NCBI GenBank assembly: GCA_016211085.1
Contig: JACQSY010000050.1
Span: 1-43,338, forward strand
Length of the DNA: 43,338 bases
Reading direction: 5' to 3'
Source of the DNA: Acidobacteriota bacterium
GTDB lineage: Bacteria > Acidobacteriota > UBA6911 > RPQK01 > JACQSY01
The position numbers were made by a program, and so were the translations under genes. The notes beneath the pieces were generated by a model, which saw only the letters and a program-made list of their open reading frames with translations, was not told the origin of the DNA and made no database searches. Shown piece after piece: positions 6,588-14,818 of the stretch; the stretch's first letter is position 1, and every line of letters starts with the position of its first letter.

Positions 6588-8291
6588 TTAAAAAAGAGTT
6601 TGTGTCTGCTTCTCACCGAGTTTCACGAAAGAGTTAATGGCCTCAAGAACAATGCGTCTCAGGTGGGGATGCGGGACCAGCCCATCGTCGTTGATCGGGA
6701 TCTCCAGATGGCCCAGGAGACGTTGCGTGGGTCCGGGGCCATTAATCCTTGCCTCGACCGCAACGACGCGTTGTCCTCTTGTTCTCGCCTGCCGCACCAC
6801 TTCTTCAATTCGAGCCAATGCTTCCTTTCGTTTTTCCGGCCAGTCTTCACGCAGCGTGAGCCCCATGACATTCGCGAAAGGGCGCGCAGCGCGGCGTTGC
6901 ATTTCCTGTCCTAAAGAGGTGAGCAAAGCCTGCCAATGTTGATCCTCATCATCTGCTCCAGCCCCATGGGCGACCAGCAGAACAGTTTCATTCTCGGGAA
7001 CACCGTGGCTCAGGGAAAGCGCTCTCTCGAGCAAGACGTCGGCCAACAAAGGGTGATCTTCAAGCCCCCCTATCGTTTCCAGGCGGCTGCCGGAACGAAT
7101 TCTGGACTGGCAGATGTGTCCTTCCGACTGGTGATGGTTTTTGTGAAGAGTTTCTCTTTCCTGAGAAGCTCCGATCATCTCCTTGATCGAATCGGCAAAA
7201 CTGCTTTTCAATCCAAAGAGCCGGTAAATAAGGATGATGTTTTTTCCGCGTGACTCCAATCGATTTACCGCATCCTGAAGTAGTCTAGGATCTCCCATGT
7301 TGAAACTGATCTCGATGTCGTATTCAGTTGCCAGGGGAAGCAGCGCGGAGCTCAGCTCTTCGTTCCAGATCTGATCGGACCCATGTGAGAGAATCACAAC
7401 CCCCATGTTCTGGGAGTTCGGTTTTAGAAAGGCAGCGCTGGCACGGCTCATCCACTGTGCCAGCAGCGGATGCTCATCCGGCATTTCCGGCTTCCATTCG
7501 ACGCGGGAACCAGTCAGTTCCTTACGCACCAGCGCCTCAACTGACATGTGACTCTCGGCTCGATGGCCTAAAAAATAAGGGACAAGAAGCGGCCGCGAGC
7601 TGCGGGCTGCCTGATCGATAATTCGCCGGAATGTTTCCTGATTTCGCCGTGAGGCCGAGGGCTCTTCGTTGTTAGACCAGAGAACCTCGACACTCCAGCT
7701 CGCAAAGGAGTACTCACACAGCAACGGCTTTAGCAAACGCGTCAGACTATCGCGAAGGCCGGCTTCCGACTGCTCATCGGTGGCTCCCCAGCCCAGCAAG
7801 GTCAGGTGCTCTGTTTTGACGTCATGGCTGATCTGGGCAATTCGATCTCGCAGAAGTTCTGAAGCGAGATAGCTGGATCCAAACGAAGACCCAACCTGGA
7901 TATTCAATTTCGGCCCTATTTCCGTCTGAACGGCCTTGAGGTCTTTCTCGAATTCCTTCCACGATTTCTCTTGCTTTGATAGAACCACAGGTAAGAGGTT
8001 CAGCTGCTGAGTTCCGGAGCCAAGCAATGATTGGATTGTTTGTTTCAGTCGCACCAATTGCATGCGTCGCGTCATGAAAAAAAGCTGGGCGTTGGGGTAG
8101 AGCCTGCGGTATTCCTGAAAACGTTCCTCAATGGTTTTATTGCCGAGAAAACCACGATCCGGCGCAACCACCAGATACGAAGTCTTGGAGACTATATCGT
8201 TAGCTGCCATGCAAGTGATTGAGCCGGTCAGGGAAACAAACAAGAGCGTTGCCAAGACCACGCCCTGTGCAAAAATAGATAATGTCTTCAC
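6588..8291 (-). CDS. Exported tandem CbiX/CbiK-like chelatase-fold protein
   Basis: This 567-residue protein has a signal peptide (LATLLFVSLTG core, cleavage near CMAA) and then four repeated alpha/beta half-domains. The third begins VVILSHGSDQIWNEEL (His303) and the fourth VLLVAHGAGADDEDQHW (His442), both the HG signature of CbiX/CbiK/ferrochelatase-type enzymes. The second begins LTLLGWGATDEQ, and the first YLVVAPDRG, both lacking that His. DEHPLLA and DHPLLA recur after the second and before the fourth unit. Cytoplasmic relatives insert cobalt or nickel into tetrapyrroles; periplasmic CbiK homologues are reported to bind haem. Here the loss of His in half the units suggests binding or sensing as well as possible catalysis. 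GTG 8291 has AAGGAGG upstream, 13 bases after the TonB receptor gene, so they form an operon. Confidence 0.82.
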   Translation of the reverse strand: MKTLSIFAQGVVLATLLFVSLTGSITCMAANDIVSKTSYLVVAPDRGFLGNKTIEERFQEYRRLYPNAQLFFMTRRMQLVRLKQTIQSLLGSGTQQLNLLPVVLSKQEKSWKEFEKDLKAVQTEIGPKLNIQVGSSFGSSYLASELLRDRIAQISHDVKTEHLTLLGWGATDEQSEAGLRDSLTRLLKPLLCEYSFASWSVEVLWSNNEEPSASRRNQETFRRIIDQAARSSRPLLVPYFLGHRAESHMSVEALVRKELTGSRVEWKPEMPDEHPLLAQWMSRASAAFLKPNSQNMGVVILSHGSDQIWNEELSSALLPLATEYDIEISFNMGDPRLLQDAVNRLESRGKNIILIYRLFGLKSSFADSIKEMIGASQERETLHKNHHQSEGHICQSRIRSGSRLETIGGLEDHPLLADVLLERALSLSHGVPENETVLLVAHGAGADDEDQHWQALLTSLGQEMQRRAARPFANVMGLTLREDWPEKRKEALARIEEVVRQARTRGQRVVAVEARINGPGPTQRLLGHLEIPINDDGLVPHPHLRRIVLEAINSFVKLGEKQTQTLF

Positions 8292-8304
8292 GCTTAAATC
8301 CTCC

Positions 8305-10623
8305 TTAAAACTCCCAACGGAGCTGAGCTTTTACGTTAAGACCTTCTGCGGGAATGGAGTTGAACAAAGGACCATAAAGCTTGTCCGTAAAGTTCTCAAG
8401 GCTCAAGCTTGCCGATTGTGGAAGGCCCGGATACGGTTTGAAAATACCGTGGGGATCGAAAAGCCGAATTTCACTGCGCCAGTGGTACAGGGTATAGCCA
8501 CTGAGAGGGGCTTGGCGCATGGGCACCCTGTTGCCCCCTTTGAGCGACTGAAGCTGCAATTCCTGAACCAGCTTTCCTCCAAAGAAATACCAGCGGAGCC
8601 CGGCATTCATCACATAGGGGACGATCAATGGCAAAGGTTCGCGCGTGGTTAGGTTGGTCCCCCGCTGAGCCGCCTGGCGAGCATAGAACATCCACCACTG
8701 CCCGCCGAGGTTGCCCCAAACTTCCAAATCGGCTTCGACACCCTGAATACGAGCCTCATCCACGTTATCGCTAATCGATACGGGCTGGCCGGCAAATGTA
8801 GCCTGTCCTAGATACGTTCCAGGAACACTTGTGATGAGGTTGCTAATGCGATTATGAAAATAGGAGAACGTGAGTCTTACTCTTTCATGACGGAGGCGAA
8901 TTCCCAATTCGGAATCCATGGCGGTTTCCGGTTGCAGATCGGGATTGGGAACCACAAAACCGCCAACAGAACCGCGGCCGAAAAAGAAACGCTCAAACAG
9001 GTTCGGCTCGCGAAAGGCTCTGCCCACCCGGCCAAAAAAAGCCCAGTTTCCTGGAAGGTTGTAGACTACTCCCGCACTGCCTGTCACGGTCGCGTCTGTG
9101 CGTGGCTTGGTGGAAGGACCCTCGAAATTATCGGTGGCTTCAGAACTGCTATGGAAAACATCCGTACGAATCCCGAAGTTTAGGCTCAACCGTTCGCCGA
9201 CGGCCCACTCATCTTGTAGAAAGAAGCCCAGACCACTGAGACTGGAATCCGGTACACTGGGTGCTCTGCTGCTAACCCGGGCCCGGGGTGTTCCTGGGAA
9301 TACCTTCTGCACTCGCAGATCTTGATTGGTATCTCTGTAAAAGCTTCCACCGTAGGTCAACCGATGCGCCGGCCCCGCATCATGATTGAGCTGCAGATCA
9401 AAGCCGACTGTCCGTGTGTCCGTTACTGTGCTGCTGGAGAGTGAAAAACCGGCGCTCCGGACAAGATTGAAGAAGTTTCGTTTTTGTTTTTGCCAAAAGA
9501 AGTTGCCTTGTACTCTTTGCAGTCCTTCTCCCTCCAGGCTACGCTCAATAAAAATGGCCATCTTATCCCTGTTGTCAAACGGGAAAAGCGCAAAGAACGG
9601 GCTGGACTCGTCGGATCCGGGAACGCCGATTCTACTTCCTCTGCGCCGCTCCCACTGCAGTCGAATGCTGTCTCTGGACGAAAGATCAAATGAGAGGCCG
9701 GCTTCGAGGTTATCTTCGTCCCCCCCTGAATTTCGCACCGTGCCAGAAGGGCTCTTGTAATTTTCGAACCTTCCAAGGCTTCCTCCCAACCGCAAGCTCC
9801 AAGCCGAATGCGCTATACCAATGCTGGTATGAAAGCGCAGTCCATCACGCACGCTTTGATACTCGCTGATGGTTGAATTGCTGAAACGCAGGTTTTCGCC
9901 TGCCGCGGGCTTTTTGGTGATGATGTTGATCACGCCAGCCATGGCATCCGACCCATAAAGCAGAGAACCTGCTCCTTTGGCGACCTCGACCTTTTCGATC
10001 TGGTGAATATCGACCAATGCGGGTTCAATTCCCGCATTAACAGTGGAGGTGCGGCCGTTGTTCAAGCGTTGGCCATCCACGAGAATCAACACGCGGTTAC
10101 TATCCAATCCCCGCAAGATAGGGCGCACACGGAAAGGGCCGCTTTCAGCCAGATAAACACCAGGGACTCCTGAAAGCAGTTCCGTCGTGTGGGTGGGTTG
10201 GAGGTGCCGAATCTCATCCTGCTCTAAGACCGAAGTGATGCGCGCTGATTTGTCCGCGCTTTGCTCGTTGCGGGTCGCAGTCACAGTCACGCGTTCATTT
10301 AACGATGCGATGGGTAGCACCACTTCGACCTCGGTGGAGGTCTCGAGTTGGATATTCTGGATCACCAGCGAAAAACCTGGATGGTCGGCTTTCAGTTGAT
10401 AGTGACCGGCAGGCAGATCTAAATCAAAACGGCCGTTTTCTGGAGTTAAAAAAGTCGTCGAGAAGTCTTGACTGGTGCCTTCAATGTGGACATGAGCTGA
10501 TGGAATCGGCCTGCCCGCAGGGTCGACCACTTCTCCGCTCAAGTGAACGGAGGTAGCGCCCCACGCTATACGCGTGGTGAGGATAAGCAGCATTAACCAG
10601 TTCGTGAAGTTCCGCTTCTTCAT
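8305..10623 (-). CDS. TonB-dependent outer-membrane receptor
   Basis: A 772-residue receptor: signal peptide (LMLLILTTRIAWG), a carboxypeptidase-regulatory-like beta-sandwich (about 27-110, LSGEVVDPAGRPIPSAHVHI), a plug domain (about 120-230, with VTVTATRNEQ, LLSGVPGVYL, RGLDSNRVLILVDGQRL and GSLLYGSDAMAGVINIITK), and a long beta-barrel ending in the C-terminal Phe of RWEF. I trimmed an in-frame extension to 10776, since ATG 10623 has AAGGAG upstream and starts a good signal peptide. The plug resembles BtuB/colicin-I-receptor types, so cobalamin, haem or a siderophore are candidate ligands. The downstream chelatase-fold gene favours a tetrapyrrole or metal complex. A Fur-box-like site upstream hints at iron control. 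Confidence 0.92.
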   Translation of the reverse strand: MKKRNFTNWLMLLILTTRIAWGATSVHLSGEVVDPAGRPIPSAHVHIEGTSQDFSTTFLTPENGRFDLDLPAGHYQLKADHPGFSLVIQNIQLETSTEVEVVLPIASLNERVTVTATRNEQSADKSARITSVLEQDEIRHLQPTHTTELLSGVPGVYLAESGPFRVRPILRGLDSNRVLILVDGQRLNNGRTSTVNAGIEPALVDIHQIEKVEVAKGAGSLLYGSDAMAGVINIITKKPAAGENLRFSNSTISEYQSVRDGLRFHTSIGIAHSAWSLRLGGSLGRFENYKSPSGTVRNSGGDEDNLEAGLSFDLSSRDSIRLQWERRRGSRIGVPGSDESSPFFALFPFDNRDKMAIFIERSLEGEGLQRVQGNFFWQKQKRNFFNLVRSAGFSLSSSTVTDTRTVGFDLQLNHDAGPAHRLTYGGSFYRDTNQDLRVQKVFPGTPRARVSSRAPSVPDSSLSGLGFFLQDEWAVGERLSLNFGIRTDVFHSSSEATDNFEGPSTKPRTDATVTGSAGVVYNLPGNWAFFGRVGRAFREPNLFERFFFGRGSVGGFVVPNPDLQPETAMDSELGIRLRHERVRLTFSYFHNRISNLITSVPGTYLGQATFAGQPVSISDNVDEARIQGVEADLEVWGNLGGQWWMFYARQAAQRGTNLTTREPLPLIVPYVMNAGLRWYFFGGKLVQELQLQSLKGGNRVPMRQAPLSGYTLYHWRSEIRLFDPHGIFKPYPGLPQSASLSLENFTDKLYGPLFNSIPAEGLNVKAQLRWEF

Positions 10624-10791
10624 AGCGTTTCTCCTTATGTGAGTGCAAATGGTGTCGAGGCTGGAGGAGGGGTTTTTTGCAACCATTTGAGTTTTTTCAG
10701 TCGAGGTCGCCGTGCAATAAGGGACAGCTGAGCGCGGACCAAGTTCGCAGAACGCGGAGGAGTTTAAAGGGGCCACTTTGTCTGCGATCGT

Positions 10792-10824
10792 GGGAACCGT
10801 CGCAACCCGTTTTGGCGGGTTCCC
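10792..10824 (-). repeat. Competing hairpins in the TonB-operon leader
   Basis: GGGAACC (10792-10798) can pair with GGTTCCC (10818-10824), while AACCCG (10804-10809) can pair with CGGGTT (10816-10821). The two right arms overlap, so the helices exclude one another. This is the geometry of a switching leader RNA, but no T-run or known riboswitch core is visible, so a role is speculative. Confidence 0.45.
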
Positions 10825-10871
10825 CTGAATCTCTACACTGAGGCGCGGTTGACGCTTAAAGCGGTGGATCG

Positions 10872-10958
10872 TTAAAATGAGGCCGCGTAGGTTAGCACCT
10901 TAAGACCGCGCACGCGGGGAATGGGTTGGCTTCCACAACCCATTCCCCCACCTTTCAT
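10872..10958 (-). CDS. Possible 28-codon leader peptide ORF
   Basis: An ATG at 10958 (minus strand) is preceded by AGAGGAGGAACA, one of the strongest ribosome sites in the window, and opens 28 codons ending in TAA at 10874-10872. The peptide starts MKGGGMGCGSQPIPRV and is Gly-rich at first. A 13-bp perfect hairpin covers codons 4 to about 14. It lies about 250 bases upstream of the TonB receptor gene on the same strand, so it may be a leader peptide or a small secreted or modified peptide. Only the site and the frame are seen. Confidence 0.35.
   Translation of the reverse strand: MKGGGMGCGSQPIPRVRGLKVLTYAASF
10916..10948. repeat. Perfect 13-bp inverted repeat
   Basis: GGGGAATGGGTTG (10916-10928) and CAACCCATTCCCC (10936-10948) are exact reverse complements around a 7-base loop. 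No T-run follows on either strand, so it is not a classical terminator. It may act as an operator or as a leader RNA hairpin for the TonB operon. Confidence 0.75.
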
Positions 10959-11023
10959 TGTTCCTCCTCTTTCCTTCACGCCAAGATCTTCACTCCGAGC
11001 GATGTCGCCTGTCAAGATGAAAT

Positions 11024-11038
11024 TGAAAATCAATATCA
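11024..11038 (-). promoter_or_regulatory. Fur-box-like operator
   Basis: TGAAAATcAATATCA matches the 7-1-7 Fur consensus TGATAATnATTATCA at 12 of 14 arm positions, in an AT-rich stretch unlike its surroundings. It lies about 390 bases upstream of the TonB receptor gene and 315 upstream of the divergent radical SAM gene. Iron repression of the receptor operon is the natural reading. A TTGACA at 11015-11010 on the minus strand is close by, but its -10 is poor. Confidence 0.5.
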
Positions 11039-11130
11039 ATAAATTAAAACTAGTTTAAAACTATACACTTACACAGGTAATGACCGCAAAATTATCACAG
11101 TTTGCATGCGAGAATGCTTAAGAAACCCAG

Positions 11131-11242
11131 GCTCTGCGCCCGCTCAGATCCCTAAACTCGCCGCGCGTGCGGGCTGGGAATTTTTCTCACTGTTCATTCC
11201 TGGTGGTTGCGGATGGGCGCAGAGCAACCTGCCTATCCCAGC
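11131..11242 (+). repeat. Interlocking inverted repeats, possible pseudoknot RNA
   Basis: GCTCTGCGCCC (11131-11141) is the exact reverse complement of GGGCGCAGAGC (11215-11225). GGCTGGGA (11172-11179) is the exact complement of TCCCAGCC (11235-11242). The arms alternate A-B-A'-B', the order of an H-type pseudoknot rather than nested hairpins. The element ends about 110 bases before the radical SAM gene, so it would lie in that gene's leader if transcription starts upstream. No known riboswitch core was recognised. Confidence 0.5.
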
Positions 11243-11266
11243 CGGTCTTTAAGGTGCAACCTTCCG

Positions 11267-11295
11267 GGGTTGATTCATTAGGGTTTGATTCATTT
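11267..11295 (+). repeat. Short tandem direct repeat upstream of the radical SAM gene
   Basis: GGGTTGATTCATTA is followed directly by GGGTTTGATTCATTT, a 14/15-bp tandem repeat with one inserted T and one end change. It abuts a TTGACT at 11294-11299. It could be a two-site operator at the promoter of the radical SAM gene, though I cannot place a good -10. Confidence 0.35.
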
Positions 11296-11353
11296 GACTT
11301 GTTTCGATCCTCTCGAAAAGGTATCCTGCCGGGGACCGGAAGGAGTGAGGCCA

Positions 11354-12859
11354 GTGACATCAACCCTGCGAGTTATTCTTTTAAAACCCAGCAAATATGG
11401 GATCAACGGCTATGTGGAGCGTTTTTGGAAGGGTTTTATTCCCAACAGCACCCTTCCTTTTATGCGAAGTCTGACACCGGAAAAAGTGGATGACTGTAGG
11501 GTCGAGGTGATCCCGATTGATGAATACGTGCAATCGGATCTTGAGTACTTGAAGTTGCTGCAGAACATACAAGGCCCGACTCTGGTTGCACTCATTGGTG
11601 TGCAAAGTCACCAGTTTCACCGGGCTCTCGATCTGGCAGCGCTTGCCCACCGCAATGGCGCTCACGTGGTGATCGGCGGTCCGCATCCCATGACTTGCGA
11701 CACCTCCATGCTGCAGAACCGCGGCATTAGCTTTGCTCTTGCCGAAGCTGAACTGGTCTGGCCCACCATTTTGCGCGACGCGATTCGGGGTGAGATGAAG
11801 CCAGTTTACGGAAGCCAGGAACGCTGGCAGCAGGAATTGGAAGCGCGCGTGACACTTCCGCCTTCCCCGCGCGATTTAAAAAGATACGTCATGCCGATGC
11901 TGGGGCTTTATCCAGCTCGCGGCTGTCCCTTTAACTGCAACTTTTGTGCAATCACCAAGATTGCTGGTCGTCGTATTCGAACTCACCCTGTGGACATTAC
12001 TTTGCAGAGTCTGCGGGCCGCGAGGGAAGCCGGAGTTAAGCTGATCATGTTCACTTCCGATAATTTCAACAAGATTCCGGAAGTGGAACACCTGTTGGAG
12101 GCAATTGCCCGCGAGGATCTGGGAATGAAATTCTTCGTCCAGTGCGACACGCAAATCGGGACCCGCGATCGTCATTTGATTCCGCTGCTGGCCAAGGCGG
12201 GTTGCTTTCAAATGTTTCTAGGAATTGAATCCTTCGACCGCGATACGCTGAAGGCAGCGCGGAAGTTTCAAAACAGACCTGAGCATTATGCGGAGATCGT
12301 CCGGCTTTGTCGTGCGAACGGCATCGCCACCCATTTTTCAAACATCATCGGGTTTCCGGGAGACACCGAAGAGCAAATCAAGTACCACCTGGCTCAAGTT
12401 CAAGCCCTCAACCCAAGCGTAGTTTCCTGCTATATCCTTACCCCCATTCCCGGAACCGACCAGTACGACGACTTCCTCGAGCAGGGATTGATCTACGAGA
12501 AGAATCTGGACCGTTTCGACGGGACTTGGTCGACCTGGGTGCACGACCGGCTCGGTCCACCCCAGCTTCGCAAGCTGTTGTTTCGTTTCTATCGAGACTT
12601 CTACAACGTGGGCGACAGCCTCCGACACGCCTGGCAGGATTATGTGCAAAGCCAGAATTTTTCAAATTTCGTGAGTGGTATGGGAAACATGCTTTTTGTG
12701 AGGTGGAACAGCATCAAGCAGTTTCATCCCATGTCGGGAGGTCTCTGGCGGATCAAGCTTGATCACGTGAAAAACTACTTGGATTTGCGGAAAAAATATT
12801 TTGACTTCGAACTTGTCCCTCTTCCCTTAAGTCTTACGCTGAGGGAGTCCGAAGACTGA
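11354..12859 (+). CDS. B12-binding-domain radical SAM protein
   Basis: This 501-residue enzyme has an N-terminal cobalamin-binding-like Rossmann domain (about 5-160; GVQSHQFHRALDLAAL and VVIGGPHPMTCD) and a radical SAM core with CPFNCNFC (C191, C195, C198) binding the [4Fe-4S] cluster and SAM. FLGIESFDRDTLKAARK and IGFPGDTEEQI are typical later core motifs, and a helical C-terminal tail of about 100 residues follows. Class B enzymes of this kind methylate unactivated carbons or rearrange lipids and cofactors; the substrate is unknown. I chose GTG 11354, eight bases after GGAAGGAG, over a longer frame from 11285. A class III aminotransferase gene follows after 48 bases and may work on the same pathway. 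Confidence 0.88.
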   Translation: MTSTLRVILLKPSKYGINGYVERFWKGFIPNSTLPFMRSLTPEKVDDCRVEVIPIDEYVQSDLEYLKLLQNIQGPTLVALIGVQSHQFHRALDLAALAHRNGAHVVIGGPHPMTCDTSMLQNRGISFALAEAELVWPTILRDAIRGEMKPVYGSQERWQQELEARVTLPPSPRDLKRYVMPMLGLYPARGCPFNCNFCAITKIAGRRIRTHPVDITLQSLRAAREAGVKLIMFTSDNFNKIPEVEHLLEAIAREDLGMKFFVQCDTQIGTRDRHLIPLLAKAGCFQMFLGIESFDRDTLKAARKFQNRPEHYAEIVRLCRANGIATHFSNIIGFPGDTEEQIKYHLAQVQALNPSVVSCYILTPIPGTDQYDDFLEQGLIYEKNLDRFDGTWSTWVHDRLGPPQLRKLLFRFYRDFYNVGDSLRHAWQDYVQSQNFSNFVSGMGNMLFVRWNSIKQFHPMSGGLWRIKLDHVKNYLDLRKKYFDFELVPLPLSLTLRESED

Positions 12860-12907
12860 TCACCCTCAAGGGTAATCTCCGGCTCCCCTATTTCGAAAGC
12901 CGGACCA

Positions 12908-14188
12908 ATGAAACGTACTGAATACGCCGCCAAGCAGAAGGAATTCCTCTTTCCAAGCGTGATCACTTACTACAAGGATCCGCTGCCTCTTGCCCGCGCC
13001 AAAGGACAGTTTGTTTACGACGTGGATGGGAAGGAGTACCTCGATTTTTACGCGGGCATTCTCACCATTAGCGTGGGGCACGGGAACGACTACGTCAGCG
13101 ACCGTGTTTGTGAGCAGATAAAAACCCTTCAGCATGCCTCGTCTTTATATGTGTATCCGGCCACCATCGAGCTGGCGGAGGAAATGGCCCGGATCACGCC
13201 CGGGCCTCTGAAGAAAAGCTTTTTCACAAACTCGGGGACCGAGGCCAACGAAACAGCCATTGTCCTGGCGCGCGCCTACACGGGCAGAGATGAGATCATT
13301 GCCTTGCGTCACTCCTACAGCGGTCGTTCCGTGCTGGCAATGACTTTGAGTGGGCAGAGTTCGTGGAAAGTGGCGGGCCCTGCTCCTGGCGTCATTCACG
13401 CCCACAACGCGTATTGCTACCGTTGTCCTTTTGGACGCAGTTATCCCTCGTGCGGCGTTGCCTGTGCCAACGACGTGGAAGAATTGATTCAGACCTCCAC
13501 CTCTGGCCGTGTTGCTGCTTTGATTGCAGAGCCGATCCAGGGAGCCGGAGGCTTTATTGTTCCTCCCCCTGAGTACTTTGAGATTGCAGTTGGCATTGTG
13601 CGCAAATACGGAGGCCTGTTTATTTCCGACGAGGTACAGACCGGATTCGGTCGAACCGGTCGAAAGATGTTCGGCATCGAGCATTGGGGAGTGCAGCCCG
13701 ACATCATGACTTGCGCCAAAGGTATGGGCAATGGTTTCCCGATAGGGGCTACCGTGGCGACGGAACCAGTGGCGGATGCGCTGAAGGGACTGACCATTTC
13801 AACCTTTGGAGGAAACCCTGTGGCGGCCTCGGCGGCGCGCGCCGTCATTGAGTTTATTAAAAAGGAACAACTCCTCGACAAGGTGGAAGAAACCGGGAAG
13901 TATTTCCGTGATCGGCTGAACTCTTTGAAGGAAAAGTTTCCCTTGATTGGCGACGTCAGAGGCATGGGGCTGATGCAAGGACTGGAGCTGGTAAGTGATC
14001 GTCACACGAAGGCACCTGCTGCAAAGGAACTGGCGGTCCTCATGGAGAAGACCCGTGAGAAGGGACTGCTGGTCGGCAAAGGAGGTCTCTACGGAAATGT
14101 AGTGCGGCTCTCGCCGCCGCTCACCATTGAAAAAAGAGACGTGGACGACGCGGTTCGCGTCCTTGAAGAGGCTTTCCATGAAATCTAG
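12908..14188 (+). CDS. Class III PLP-dependent aminotransferase
   Basis: A 426-residue class III aminotransferase, close to alanine-glyoxylate (AGXT2-like), GABA or ornithine-type enzymes. Visible motifs are FFTNSGTEANETA (PLP phosphate binding), AEPIQGAGG, the Asp/Gln signature FISDEVQTGFGRTG (D241) and the Schiff-base lysine in TCAKGMGNGFP (K271), with STFGGNPVAA completing the site. A CYRCPFG...CGVAC insert around residues 170-186 is typical of the AGXT2-like subgroup. It transfers an amino group between an omega- or alpha-amino acid and a keto acid; the exact substrate cannot be read. It sits between the radical SAM gene and ruvA with short gaps. Confidence 0.88.
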   Translation: MKRTEYAAKQKEFLFPSVITYYKDPLPLARAKGQFVYDVDGKEYLDFYAGILTISVGHGNDYVSDRVCEQIKTLQHASSLYVYPATIELAEEMARITPGPLKKSFFTNSGTEANETAIVLARAYTGRDEIIALRHSYSGRSVLAMTLSGQSSWKVAGPAPGVIHAHNAYCYRCPFGRSYPSCGVACANDVEELIQTSTSGRVAALIAEPIQGAGGFIVPPPEYFEIAVGIVRKYGGLFISDEVQTGFGRTGRKMFGIEHWGVQPDIMTCAKGMGNGFPIGATVATEPVADALKGLTISTFGGNPVAASAARAVIEFIKKEQLLDKVEETGKYFRDRLNSLKEKFPLIGDVRGMGLMQGLELVSDRHTKAPAAKELAVLMEKTREKGLLVGKGGLYGNVVRLSPPLTIEKRDVDDAVRVLEEAFHEI

Positions 14189-14205
14189 ATATCCTTCGAC
14201 ATCGG

Positions 14206-14802
14206 ATGATCTCACACCTTAAAGGGCTGCTGGCACAGAAGGCTGCTGACCGCGTGGTCATTGACGTTCACGGCGTTGGCTACGAAGTTTTCATTCCCTT
14301 TTCCACCTACTACGAACTGGGTGGGATAGGTGAGACTGTCAGTTTGCACATCTATACTCACGTGAGGGAAGATGCTCTTTGCCTTTACGGCTTTATTTCC
14401 CCTCGGGAAAAAAGCCTGTTTACGCGACTGATTCAAATCTCGGGAATAGGCCCCAAGCTGGGTGTCACCATTCTTTCGGGTCTTCCCGTGGAAGAAGTGG
14501 TTGCTGCCATTAGGGATGGGGACTTGGGGCGCCTGAGCACCGTTCCCGGCGTTGGAAAGAAAACTGCGGAGAGGATCATCCTGGAGCTGAAGGAAAAGAT
14601 ATTAACTCTTTTTCCTGAGGTACGGGGGCCGGAGGCGGTCATCCCTGCCGGCTCTGCGCAGGCAGATGTGGTGTCTGCATTGGTCAACCTGGGTTATGCC
14701 CGGCCTGCGGCTGAAAAATCTGTGTCACAGGCGGTTCGTGAAGGCGGCGCGGAGCGTTTTGAAGATTTGCTCAAAAAGGCATTGAAAAAGCTTTCCGCCT
14801 GA
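14206..14802 (+). CDS. ruvA: Holliday junction branch migration protein RuvA
   Basis: The 198-residue protein has the normal RuvA length and layout: OB-fold domain I ([23 protein letters not shown]), domain II with two helix-hairpin-helix motifs ([15 protein letters not shown] and [19 protein letters not shown]), and a C-terminal UBA-like domain III ([20 protein letters not shown]) that contacts RuvB. A tetramer holds the four-way junction during recombination repair. It begins 17 bases after the aminotransferase stop and is followed at once by ruvB; ruvC is not adjacent. Confidence 0.97.
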   Translation: MISHLKGLLAQKAADRVVIDVHGVGYEVFIPFSTYYELGGIGETVSLHIYTHVREDALCLYGFISPREKSLFTRLIQISGIGPKLGVTILSGLPVEEVVAAIRDGDLGRLSTVPGVGKKTAERIILELKEKILTLFPEVRGPEAVIPAGSAQADVVSALVNLGYARPAAEKSVSQAVREGGAERFEDLLKKALKKLSA

Positions 14803-14818
14803 AACCAGAGAGGATTTC

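Noticed and set aside
10624..10776. In-frame 51-residue N-terminal extension of the TonB receptor
   Set aside because: ATG 10623 has a good ribosome site and begins a normal signal peptide; the extension would block export.
11010..11015. TTGACA on the minus strand as -35 of the TonB operon
   Set aside because: The best -10 at 17 bp (TGAAGA) is poor, and the Fur-like site would lie upstream of it rather than overlapping; left unassigned.
10624..11023. Cobalamin riboswitch in front of the TonB receptor
   Set aside because: No GCCACTG B12 box or matching core was found on the minus strand, despite clear secondary structure.
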